DNA of 64,000 bases. Origin: Opitutaceae bacterium (lineage in GTDB: Bacteria; Verrucomicrobiota; Verrucomicrobiia; Opitutales; Opitutaceae). This document shows positions 38,810 through 47,226 of the stretch, in pieces. The stretch is taken from assembly GCA_016715765.1 (NCBI GenBank), contig JADJZJ010000031.1, positions 1-64,000 on the forward strand. Direction: 5' to 3'. A model generated the notes under the pieces. It was not told where the DNA came from and searched no databases. It saw nothing but the letters and a program-made list of their open reading frames with translations. Position 1 is the first letter of the stretch. Each line of letters begins with the position of its first letter. The position numbers were made by a program, and so were the translations under genes.

Positions 38810-39721
38810 ATGCGCGCCAACGACATCAAAATCCGCGACCCGTTCGTGCTGCCGGTCCCGTCCGAACAACTCTACTATCTCTACGGCACGACGGATGAGA
38901 TCCCTTGGGGCGATCACCCCGGCACCGGCTTCGACACCTACCGCAGCCGCGATCTGATTCATTGGGAAGGCCCCTACCCGGCCTTCCGTCCACCTGCGGG
39001 TTTCTGGGGCACGCAGCACTTCTGGGCGCCGGAAGTGCACGTTTGGCGCGGCCGCTATTACATGTTCGCCAGTTTCAAGTCGGCCACGGTCCATCGCGGC
39101 ACACAGATTCTCGTCGCCGACCATCCCCTCGGACCCTTCGTCCCGCACAGTGATGGAGCCGTCACGCCCGCCGATTCCGAGTGCCTCGACGGCACCCTGC
39201 ACGTGGCGGCGGATGGACGCCCCTGGATGATCTTCAGCCGCGACTGGCCGCAAGTCATCATCGGCCGCTATTCGGCGGTGCCGTTGCGCGAGGATTTTGG
39301 CGCCGCTGACGGGGCCGCCATCGACCTCTTCCCCGTCAATGCCGCCCCGTGGGTGTGCCCGCCACCTTGGCGGAAGGAACACGGCCAGCCGGATCTGCCG
39401 CCCTGCTTTGTCGCCGATGGCGCGTGGCCGTTCCGGACGAAGGAGGGCGAATTCTGCCTGCTTTTCTCCAGTTGGACCGAAACGGGCTACGCCACCGGCC
39501 TCGCCCGTTCCTCCTCGGGCCGGTTGGAGGGTCCATGGAATTTCGACCCGGTGCCGCTGTTCAACGAGGATGGAGGTCACGCCATGCTCTTCAACGGCTT
39601 TGACGGGCGCACCTATCTCACCCTGCATCAACCCAACGACCCTCCGCCGGAACATCCGCGCTTCTTCCCCGTGGAGGAATCCGGCGGGCAACTCCGGCTC
39701 CAACCCGCCATCGCCTCATGA
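38810..39721 (+). CDS. Glycoside hydrolase family 43-like protein
   Basis: A 303-residue five-bladed propeller protein. The catalytic-base Asp is in the family start KIRDPFVL (Asp10). HFWAPEVHVWRGRYYMFAS is the usual second-blade motif, and ECLDGTLHVAADGRPWMIFS carries the pKa-tuning Asp. The normal acid motif V/T-E-G-P appears here as V-A-D-G-A-W (about residue 202), so the general acid may be Asp, or the protein may not be a normal hydrolase. Family members act on arabinose- or xylose-containing glycans. No signal peptide is visible. Its TGA overlaps the next gene's ATG. Confidence 0.75.
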   Translation: MRANDIKIRDPFVLPVPSEQLYYLYGTTDEIPWGDHPGTGFDTYRSRDLIHWEGPYPAFRPPAGFWGTQHFWAPEVHVWRGRYYMFASFKSATVHRGTQILVADHPLGPFVPHSDGAVTPADSECLDGTLHVAADGRPWMIFSRDWPQVIIGRYSAVPLREDFGAADGAAIDLFPVNAAPWVCPPPWRKEHGQPDLPPCFVADGAWPFRTKEGEFCLLFSSWTETGYATGLARSSSGRLEGPWNFDPVPLFNEDGGHAMLFNGFDGRTYLTLHQPNDPPPEHPRFFPVEESGGQLRLQPAIAS

Positions 39722-40329
39722 CCCCGCACCGGATTAACCTGTTTTGCCTCGTCGCCCTCAGTTTCGCGACCATCGCATTTGGCGGTGAAATGAGTCCAAC
39801 GGTCCACGTTGTGCTCACGACCGATCACGGGGAGATTGAATTGGAGCTCGATGCCGTTCGCGCTCCCGCGACTACGGCCAATTATTTGCGTTACGTGGAC
39901 CGTGGTTGCTACAACGGTGGTGTATTTCACCGTACCGTTACCCCGGACAACCAGCCGGCGAATAATGTAAAGATCGAGGTCATCCAGGGAGGAATCAATC
40001 CGGCGCGCACCAAGGAAGACGGTCCGGCCATCATCCTTGAACGGACCCGCGACACCGGCCTCAGGCATGTCGATGGCGCCATTTCCATGGCTCGCGCCGG
40101 GCCGGACACGGCCACATCAGATTTCTTTATTTGCGTAAGTGACCAGCCTGAGCTGGATTTCGGTGGCCGGCGCAATCCCGATGGACAGGGATTTGCCGCT
40201 TTCGGTCGCGTGGTCCGGGGACTTGATGTCGTTCGTGCCATCCAGCGGGCACCAGCCGAAGGCCAAAAACTGACTCCTGCCGTCCTGATTATCCGGGCCC
40301 GTCGCATCCCGAACAAAGAATTGCCATAA
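39718..40329 (+). CDS. Cyclophilin-type peptidyl-prolyl isomerase, exported
   Basis: A 203-residue precursor with a signal peptide (INLFCLVALSFATIAFGGE). The cyclophilin domain starts VHVVLTTDHGEIELELDAVRAPATTANYLRYVDRGCYNGGVFHR, followed by VIQGG and GAISMARAGPDTATSDFFI. It speeds proline isomerisation during folding of exported proteins. Several of the human CypA active-site residues are in place (FHR, Q in VIQGG, FF in SDFFI). Its ATG overlaps the GH43 stop (ATGA), so the two are co-translated. Confidence 0.9.
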   Translation: MTPHRINLFCLVALSFATIAFGGEMSPTVHVVLTTDHGEIELELDAVRAPATTANYLRYVDRGCYNGGVFHRTVTPDNQPANNVKIEVIQGGINPARTKEDGPAIILERTRDTGLRHVDGAISMARAGPDTATSDFFICVSDQPELDFGGRRNPDGQGFAAFGRVVRGLDVVRAIQRAPAEGQKLTPAVLIIRARRIPNKELP

Positions 40330-40369
40330 ATTGGGCACCGGTTCTAGTTTGGCGGCTGTACGATCCGTT

Positions 40370-41192
40370 ATGCATCACAGATGGTGCAGTTTATTGGCAA
40401 TAGTTACCCTGCTGACCGCCTCCACCCTGACGGCCCAGTCCTCTGTAATCTTTGTTTCGGACGCGAACGGCAATATTGGGCGGTATGATGCGAATACTAA
40501 TGTGGGAACCGCCCTGGGCAGTCTGACGGCTTCCTGGATTCTCCCCGGGCCAGGTGATCGGTCTGGCCTACAATCCCGCGTCAAACCAGGTGCTGATCTT
40601 TGATCGCAGTGCATCCAAGGTTTACGGCATGGACGCAATGACCGGAGTTGCGACGGTGCTCTTCAGCACTCCCGGGGTTTCGTTTCAGGGCGGTGCCGTC
40701 CTCAATGGACTGGTCTATGGCATTGATGAGAATGCCCAAAACCTCGAGGCCTACACTTTCACGGGGGTGATTCAGAATCTTACCGGTCCGGGCTTCACCG
40801 CCCACGTGCACAGTCTCGCGGTCAACCCGATCACGGGTGAGCTATTTTTCCATTCGTCCACCTCCGGCGTGCGTGCTGTGTCCACCGGTGGCGTCGAAGG
40901 CACGGTGCTCCTCTCCACCACGCTCATGGGCACTCTTGGTTCCGAAGACATCGATTACTACAACGGCAACTACCTCGTGGCCGATTATTCCTCCCAGCTT
41001 TACCTCGTGAACAGTACGACGGGCGCGAACTCGGTGTTCTTGAACAGCACGCAGCTCACCGGCATGGGCGTGATTGGGTCGCTGTCGGGCGTCGCGGTGC
41101 AAATGAACGTCGTGCCGGAACCGGGCACCTGGGCTTTGCTGCTGACCGGGTTGGCCGCCGTCGCGCTGACCGGCCTGAGGCGGCGGCGCTGA
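40370..41192 (+). pseudogene. PEP-CTERM sorting protein, interrupted by a one-base frameshift
   Basis: The first frame begins at 40370 with MHHRWCSLLAIVTLLTASTLTAQ (signal peptide) and goes to about 40545. The rest of the protein is in the next frame from about 40550 to 41192 and ends in the PEP-CTERM signal VPEPGTWALLLTG, a hydrophobic stretch and an Arg tail. Removing one base from the CCCCGGG run at 40543-40549 joins both parts into a 273-residue protein. The middle has repeated beta segments with YDANTN and AYNPASNQVLIF, similar to propeller-like surface proteins. It would be sorted to the cell surface through an exosortase that is not in this window. It is either a true frameshift or a sequencing error. 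Confidence 0.85.
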
Positions 41193-41291
41193 TTGGGACC
41201 GGTAATTTCCCGGGCGACCGAGACTGATCCGCCGGCCAATCGGTTTGTGCATTGCGCCCGTTATTCGGCTTGCGCTTATGTCAGTTGATAC

Positions 41292-42044
41292 ATGACGCGA
41301 GCCGAGACCCCAAAGCCATTTGCCGCATTGGCCCGACCCGGTGAACCGGTCTTTCAGGTCCGCGGCCTGACCAAAACCTACGGCGAGGGCGAGGCCGCGG
41401 TGCATGCGTTGGAGGAGGTGGACCTCGACTGCCATGCCGGGGAATTCGTCGTCGTGCTCGGCGCCTCCGGCAGCGGCAAGTCCACCCTGCTCAACCTGCT
41501 CGGCGGACTCGACTCCCCCACGCACGGAACGCTCCGCTACCGCGACTGGGATCTGGCCGGGGCCGACGAGGCCGCGCTCACGCAATACCGCCGCAACAGC
41601 GTCGGCTTCGTTTTCCAGTTCTACAATCTCATCCCCAGCCTCACCGCCCGGGAAAACGTCGCGCTCATCACCGAGATCGCCCCCGACCCGATGTCGCCCG
41701 AGGAGGCGCTGCACCTGGTCGGGCTCAGCGCCCGGCTCGATCATTTTCCCGCCCAGCTCTCCGGCGGCGAGCAGCAGCGCGTGGCCATTGCCCGCGCCAT
41801 CGCCAAGCGCCCCGCTGTACTGATGTGCGACGAGCCGACCGGGGCCCTGGATGTGCACACCGGCATCGTGGTGCTCGAGGCCATCGAGCACATCAACCGC
41901 GAACTCGGCACCCTGACCCTCGTCATCACGCACAACGCCGTCATCGCCGAGATGGCCGACCGCGTGCTCACGCTTTCCGACGGCCGCATCATCCACGAAC
42001 GCCGCAATGCGCGGCGCGCCGCGGTCGGCAGCCTCGCCTGGTAG
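41292..42044 (+). CDS. ABC transporter ATP-binding protein (MacB/LolD type)
   Basis: A 250-residue ATPase. Walker A is GASGSGKS (residues 57-64), the signature is LSGGEQQRVAIARAIAKRP, Walker B is VLMCDEPTGALD, and the H-loop His is in LVITHN. The Q-loop segment SVGFVFQFYNLIPSLTARENV is typical of the MacB/LolD group. It is the first gene of a three-gene operon: the FtsX-like permease starts nine bases after its stop and the HlyD-type adaptor follows. Together they probably form an efflux or lipoprotein-handling machine. Confidence 0.95.
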   Translation: MTRAETPKPFAALARPGEPVFQVRGLTKTYGEGEAAVHALEEVDLDCHAGEFVVVLGASGSGKSTLLNLLGGLDSPTHGTLRYRDWDLAGADEAALTQYRRNSVGFVFQFYNLIPSLTARENVALITEIAPDPMSPEEALHLVGLSARLDHFPAQLSGGEQQRVAIARAIAKRPAVLMCDEPTGALDVHTGIVVLEAIEHINRELGTLTLVITHNAVIAEMADRVLTLSDGRIIHERRNARRAAVGSLAW

Positions 42045-42053
42045 CGCCCGGCC

Positions 42054-44420
42054 ATGAGTCTCCTGGACCTCAAGCTGCTGCGCGACCTGCGCGCCCTGAA
42101 GTCGCAGGCCTTCGCCGTCGCCCTCGTCATGGCCTGCGGCCTCGCGATGATGATCATGACGCGCAGCCTCATCCTCTCGCTGGAGGATACGCGCGACGAC
42201 TATTACCGCGGGCACCGTTTCGCGCAGGTCTTCGCGCGGCTGAAGCGCGCCCCGCAGGCGGTGGCCGGGCAACTCGCGGCCATTCCCGGCGTGGCGGCGG
42301 TGCAGACCGGCATCGCGCTGCAGGCCACGCTCGACCTGCCCGGCATGGACGAACCCGCGACCGGGCTCATCCTCTCGCTGCCCGAGAGCGGCGAACTCCA
42401 GCTCAACCGGCTCTACCTGCGGGCGGGCCGCATGCTCGTCGGCCGCGCCCCGGCCGGCCAGATCCTCGCGGGCGAGGCCTTCGCGGAAGCCAACCGGCTC
42501 CGGCCCGGATCCGAGATTTCCGCGGTGCTCTACGGGCGGCGCCAGACCTTCCGCATCGCCGGCATCGTCCTATCCCCGGAATTCGTGTTCGAAGCGCCGC
42601 CCGGCGCCGCGCTGCCGAACAACAAGACCTACGGGGTCTTCTGGATGCCGTACAAGGAACTCGCCACCGCCAGCAATCTCGACGGCGCCTTCAACAACGT
42701 GTCGCTCACCCTCGCCCCGGGTGTCGCCGAGGAGGCCGTCATCGCCGCGGTGGACCGGGTCCTGCAGCCGTACGGCGGCCGCGGCGCCTACGGCCGCGAC
42801 TCGCACCCCTCGCACACCCGGGTGCGCGACGAAATCAATATCCTGCAGGGACTGTCGGTCGGCTTCCCGCTCGTGTTCCTCAGCGTCGCCGCCTTCATGA
42901 CCCACGCGGTGATGAGCCGCCAGGTCACGCTGCAGCGCGAGCAGATCGCGATGCTCAAGGCCTGCGGATTTTCCAACCGGCAGATCGGCTGGCACTACCT
43001 GAAGTTCGCGTTCGTGATCGTGTTTGCCGGCATTGTCCTCGGCGTGGTCGGCGGCGTCGCCCTCGGCCACCGGCTGGTTGACATGTACCACCTGTTCTTC
43101 CGGTTTCCCGAGCTGGAGTTCCAGCTCGCCAGGGGCGTCCTCGTCGCCGCCGCCGTGGTGAGCGGGCTCGCCGCCGTCACCGGCGTCTGGGGCGCGGTGC
43201 GGCACGCCGTGCACCTGCCGCCGGCGGAAGCCATGCGGCCGGAACCGCCCGCGAGTTTCCGCCCGGCGCTCATCGAGCGGCTCGGTCTCGGCCGCGCGTT
43301 CACCGCGTCGTTCCGCATGGCGCTGCGCAACATCGAGCGCCGGCCGGCGCGGGCCCTGCTCACCACGGTCGCCCTGGCGCTCGCCACCGGAATTCTCGTG
43401 GTGCCCAGTTCCTTCCGCGACGGGATCAACCATGTGCTGGATTACCAGTGGGACCTCATCCAGCGGCAGACGGTGTTTGTCTCCCTCATCGAACCCGGGC
43501 CGGTGCGCACCCTCGCGGATTTCCGCGCCCTGCCCGGCGTCGTGCTGGCCGAACCCACGCGCGGCGCGCCCGTGGAACTCGTGGCGGGAAATTACTCGCG
43601 GCGACTCGGCCTGATCGGCCTCCCGGCCCGGGCCACGCTGAACCGCATCATCGGCGCCGACGGCCGCCAGCTCATTCTGCCGGCCCGCGGCGTGGTGCTC
43701 TCGATCAAGCTCGCCGAGGTCCTGCACGTGCGTCCGGGCGACATGCTGCAAATCCGCGTGCTGGACGGCAAACGTCCCGTGCTCACCGTGCCGGTGGCGG
43801 GGCTCTCCGAGGATTTCGCCGGCACGGCCGCCTTCATGGAGCTCGACACGCTCAACCACCTGCTCGGCGAGGGCGACCGCATCTCCGGCGCCTACCTGAC
43901 GGTGCGCGCCGGCGCCTGGAGGGAATTCCTGCGCGCCACGAAGGAGATTCCCCGCATTGGCAACGTCGTCATCAAGGAGGCGATCCGCGAGGGCTTCCGC
44001 CGGACCACGGCGGAGAGCATCGGACTGATCCAGAAAATCTACCTCACCTTCGCCACGGTGGTTGCGTTCGGCATCGTCTACAACAGCGCGCGCATCTCGC
44101 TCTCGGAACGGCAGCGCGAGCTGGCCACGTTGCGCGTGGTCGGTTTCACGCAGGGCGAGGTCGGCGCGGTGTTGATCGGGGAACTGGTCCTGCTCACCCT
44201 GCTCGCCATGCCCTTCGGCCTGTTGATCGGCTCGGGTCTGTCCGGCGCCATCCTGCAGACGGTGAACACGGAATTCGTCCGCCTCCCGCTCATCCTGACC
44301 CCGGCGAACTTCGCCTTCGCCGTGCTGGTCGTCACCCTTGCCTCCCTCGTCTCCGCCTATCTTGCGTGCCGGCGCCTCAACCGGCTTGATCTCGTCGGCG
44401 TCCTGAAGGCCCGCGACTGA
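42054..44420 (+). CDS. FtsX-like ABC transporter permease
   Basis: A 788-residue membrane protein with two FtsX-type halves. An N-terminal membrane helix (AFAVALVMACGLAMMIMT) is followed by a periplasmic domain, a helix bundle at about residues 280-400 (GLSVGFPLVFLSVAAFMTHAVM, FAFVIVFAGIVLGVVGGVALG), a second helix and periplasmic domain (about 430-670), and a last bundle (FATVVAFGIVYNSARISLSERQRELATLRVVGFTQGEVGAVLIGELVLLTLLAMPFG). The RQRELATLRVVGFT sequence is the usual coupling motif. It works with the ATPase before it and the adaptor after it, which begins seven bases downstream. Confidence 0.9.
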   Translation: MSLLDLKLLRDLRALKSQAFAVALVMACGLAMMIMTRSLILSLEDTRDDYYRGHRFAQVFARLKRAPQAVAGQLAAIPGVAAVQTGIALQATLDLPGMDEPATGLILSLPESGELQLNRLYLRAGRMLVGRAPAGQILAGEAFAEANRLRPGSEISAVLYGRRQTFRIAGIVLSPEFVFEAPPGAALPNNKTYGVFWMPYKELATASNLDGAFNNVSLTLAPGVAEEAVIAAVDRVLQPYGGRGAYGRDSHPSHTRVRDEINILQGLSVGFPLVFLSVAAFMTHAVMSRQVTLQREQIAMLKACGFSNRQIGWHYLKFAFVIVFAGIVLGVVGGVALGHRLVDMYHLFFRFPELEFQLARGVLVAAAVVSGLAAVTGVWGAVRHAVHLPPAEAMRPEPPASFRPALIERLGLGRAFTASFRMALRNIERRPARALLTTVALALATGILVVPSSFRDGINHVLDYQWDLIQRQTVFVSLIEPGPVRTLADFRALPGVVLAEPTRGAPVELVAGNYSRRLGLIGLPARATLNRIIGADGRQLILPARGVVLSIKLAEVLHVRPGDMLQIRVLDGKRPVLTVPVAGLSEDFAGTAAFMELDTLNHLLGEGDRISGAYLTVRAGAWREFLRATKEIPRIGNVVIKEAIREGFRRTTAESIGLIQKIYLTFATVVAFGIVYNSARISLSERQRELATLRVVGFTQGEVGAVLIGELVLLTLLAMPFGLLIGSGLSGAILQTVNTEFVRLPLILTPANFAFAVLVVTLASLVSAYLACRRLNRLDLVGVLKARD

Positions 44421-44427
44421 TTTTCCC

Positions 44428-45690
44428 ATGAATCCTCCCCCACCCGCTCCCCGCTCCGCACCCTCGACCGGTGCGGGTGCCCGCCGCTGGACCCGCCGGC
44501 TGCCCTGGATTGGCGGCGGCCTGCTCGCCCTGCTGATCGTGATCGGCCTCTGGCCCAAGCCGCTCCCCGTGGAGACCGCCGCAGCGACGCGCGGCGCACT
44601 CGCCGTCACGGTCGATGAGGAAGGCATGACGCGGGTGAAGAACCATTATGTCATTTCCAGCCCGGTGGCCGGGCAGCTGCGGCGCATCGATTGGAAACCG
44701 GGCGCGTTAGTCGAGGCCGGACGGACGGTGCTCGCGACCCTGGAGACCAAGGGGGCCGACCTCCTCGACGCGCGCGGCGAAGCCCAGGCCCGGGCGCAGG
44801 TGCAGGCCGCCACCGCGCGCCGCGAATTCGCCGCCGCACAGCGCGAGAGCGCGCGGGCCGCGTCCGCGTTGGCCGCCCAGGAGCGCGACCGCCAGCGCCT
44901 GCTGCGCACCGCGGGTTCGGTTTCACAGCAGGAACTCGATGCGGCTGAAACCCGCGCCGTCGTGGCCGGCCAGGACGCGCGGGCCGCCGAGTTTGCGCTG
45001 CAGGTCGCCGAGTTCGAACTCGCGCAGGCGGAAGCCGTGCTGCTCCGCGGTCAGCCCGCCGGCGCGGAGGCGCGCGGCGAACCGCTCGTCATCACCTCAC
45101 CGGTCAGCGGCCGTGTGCTGCGGGTGTTTCAGGAGAGCGAGCGCACGGTGCCGGCCGGTTTCCCGCTCGTGGAGGTGGGCGACCCCGCCGACCTCGAGGC
45201 CCGCATCGAGGTGCTGTCGCGCGACGGCGTGGCGATCCGGCCCGGCGCGCGCGTGCAACTCGAGCAATGGGGCGGCGGCGAACCCCTCGCCGCGCGTGTG
45301 CGGCTGGTCGAGCCGGCGGCGTTCACCAAGATTTCCGCCCTGGGCGTCGAGGAACAGCGCGTGTATGTGATCGTTGACCTGACCGAACCGCTGGAAAAAC
45401 GCCCCACGCTCGGCGACGCCTATCGCGTCGAGGCGCGGATCGTCACCTGGGAGGGCCAGTCCGTGCTCAAGGTCCCCGCGGGCGCGCTCTTCCAGCACGG
45501 CGAAGGCTGGCAGACCTACGTGGTCGACGGCAGCAAGGCCCGGCGGCGCAATTTGAAGGTCGGTCATAGCAACGGACTCGAGACCGAGGTGCTGGACGGG
45601 CTGAAAGAGGGTGAACGCGTCATCGTCTATCCCGGCGACAAGATCGCCGACGGCGTGCGCGTGCGCGCGATCAGCGTGGGCGAACCCTGA
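44428..45690 (+). CDS. HlyD/RND-type periplasmic adaptor of an ABC efflux system
   Basis: A 420-residue membrane-fusion protein. A cytoplasmic Pro/Arg-rich start is followed by one membrane helix (IGGGLLALLIVIGLWP, residues 30-46), a lipoyl/barrel-sandwich part starting NHYVISSPVAGQLRRIDWKPGALVEAG, a coiled-coil hairpin (about 110-200, Ala/Arg/Glu-rich), the second lipoyl half (LVITSPVSGRVLRVFQESERTV), and a beta-barrel domain with a final KEGERVIVYPGDKIADGVRV. It links the permease to an outer-membrane channel, which is not encoded here. No TolC-like gene is visible nearby. Confidence 0.92.
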   Translation: MNPPPPAPRSAPSTGAGARRWTRRLPWIGGGLLALLIVIGLWPKPLPVETAAATRGALAVTVDEEGMTRVKNHYVISSPVAGQLRRIDWKPGALVEAGRTVLATLETKGADLLDARGEAQARAQVQAATARREFAAAQRESARAASALAAQERDRQRLLRTAGSVSQQELDAAETRAVVAGQDARAAEFALQVAEFELAQAEAVLLRGQPAGAEARGEPLVITSPVSGRVLRVFQESERTVPAGFPLVEVGDPADLEARIEVLSRDGVAIRPGARVQLEQWGGGEPLAARVRLVEPAAFTKISALGVEEQRVYVIVDLTEPLEKRPTLGDAYRVEARIVTWEGQSVLKVPAGALFQHGEGWQTYVVDGSKARRRNLKVGHSNGLETEVLDGLKEGERVIVYPGDKIADGVRVRAISVGEP

Positions 45691-45708
45691 GGAAACGCCG
45701 CCACAGGT

Positions 45709-45731
45709 AGTGCCGGTCTTCAGCCGGCACT
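45709..45731 (+). terminator. Hairpin after the efflux operon
   Basis: AGTGCCGG at 45709-45716 pairs with CCGGCACT at 45724-45731, loop TCTTCAG. No T-run follows, so it may be an RNA-stabilising end or a factor-dependent stop. Confidence 0.4.
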
Positions 45732-45851
45732 GCGCGCGGATACCGGTGGGCGAATTAAGCATGAGCGGCGCCGGCCCAAAGGCGGCGCGATCCCGACCGC
45801 GCGCCCGGGTTTTATTTTGCCTTCGCGCCGGAGCCGGGTTGCCTGCGGTGA

Positions 45852-47207
45852 ATGGCGCATTACCACGACACCATCGCCGCCCTGGCGACTCCCGCCGGCA
45901 CGTCCGCGCTGGCCGTGCTGCGCATCAGCGGACCTGATACGTCGCGGCTGGCGCAGGAGCTGGGCGGCGGCGCCCCCCCGCCCCGCCAGGCCGGACGCGC
46001 GGACTACCGCGACCGCGCGGGCGCGCTGGTGGACGATGTGCTCGTGACTTTTTTCCGCGGGCCGGCCTCCTACACGGGCGAGGATGTCCTGGAAATTTCC
46101 TGCCACGGCAATCCCTTCATCGCGCAGCGGATCCTGGAGGATCTCCTCGCCCGCGGCTGCCGCGCCGCCCAGCCCGGTGAGTTCACGCAGCGCGCCTTTC
46201 TCAACGGCCGCATGGACTTGAGCCAGGCCGAGGCCGTCATGGATCTGATCCATGCGCGCAGTGAACGCGCCCTGACCGCGGCCAATCAGCAGTTGCGGGG
46301 CGCACTCGGCCGGTACCTGGGCGAATTGACCGAGGGATTGCTGGCCGTGCTGGCGCGAATCGAGGCCTATATCGATTTTCCCGAGGAAGACCTGCCGGCC
46401 GAGGACCAGAAACAGCTGCAGGCCGACCTGGAACGCCTGATTACCAACACCAAGCGCCTGCTCGCGACCAGCCACTACGGTGAAGTCCTCCGCGACGGGA
46501 TGAAAACCGTCATTCTGGGCCTGCCAAATTCCGGCAAGAGCCTGCTACTCAATCGCTTGCTCGGAAAAGACCGTGCACTGGTCAGTGCCGAGCCCGGCAC
46601 GACGCGCGATTATTTGGAGGAACGGATCATCATCGGACCCCACAGCCTGCGGCTCATTGACACGGCCGGGATTAATCCCACGCCGGCACCCTTGGAAAAA
46701 TTGGGCATGGAAAAGACCATGGAACGGGCCGAGGAGGCGGATCTGATTCTGCTGGTGATCGATTCCGCACAGCCCGCCCCGCAATTCCCCGAAAATCTCA
46801 TCTCCTGTCTTGCCCAAGCCCGAACCTTGGTCGTGGGCAACAAGTCGGACCTGCCGCCCCACGGGGATCTGGCCGGGACCTATGCCGGGTATGAATTGGT
46901 CAAGGTTTCAGCCCTGACAAGCGAAGGTCTGGAACAACTGCAGGACGCGATCGTGCGGAGGGCCGAAGCCTTCTCGGTCACGCTCGGAGCGGAAATCATC
47001 GCCATCAATGCCCGCCATGCGGATGCTCTCGGTCGCGCCCGGACCTGCCTGGAGTCGTCAGTGGAAAAACTGCAGCACCATGAGGCCAGTGAACTGGTTG
47101 CCAGCGAACTCCGGGGCGCGCTGGAGGCGTTTGGGGAGATCAGCGGTAAGATCGACAACGAGAAGATGCTGGACAGATTATTTGCCACATTTTGCATAGG
47201 CAAGTGA
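45852..47207 (+). CDS. mnmE: tRNA modification GTPase MnmE
   Basis: A 451-residue GTPase that with MnmG installs the carboxymethylaminomethyl group on the wobble uridine of several tRNAs. The N-terminal tetrahydrofolate domain starts DTIAALATPAGTSALAVLRISGPD. The G domain lies at about residues 215-370, with GLPNSGKS (223-230), EPGTTRDYLEE, DTAG and NKSD. The C-terminal FCIGK is the invariant C-x-G-K. The helical domain contains SQAEAVMDLIHARSERAL. Its stop is 19 bases before mnmG, so both are co-transcribed. Confidence 0.97.
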   Translation: MAHYHDTIAALATPAGTSALAVLRISGPDTSRLAQELGGGAPPPRQAGRADYRDRAGALVDDVLVTFFRGPASYTGEDVLEISCHGNPFIAQRILEDLLARGCRAAQPGEFTQRAFLNGRMDLSQAEAVMDLIHARSERALTAANQQLRGALGRYLGELTEGLLAVLARIEAYIDFPEEDLPAEDQKQLQADLERLITNTKRLLATSHYGEVLRDGMKTVILGLPNSGKSLLLNRLLGKDRALVSAEPGTTRDYLEERIIIGPHSLRLIDTAGINPTPAPLEKLGMEKTMERAEEADLILLVIDSAQPAPQFPENLISCLAQARTLVVGNKSDLPPHGDLAGTYAGYELVKVSALTSEGLEQLQDAIVRRAEAFSVTLGAEIIAINARHADALGRARTCLESSVEKLQHHEASELVASELRGALEAFGEISGKIDNEKMLDRLFATFCIGK

Positions 47208-47226
47208 CTGTTTGTTATTATCTTAG

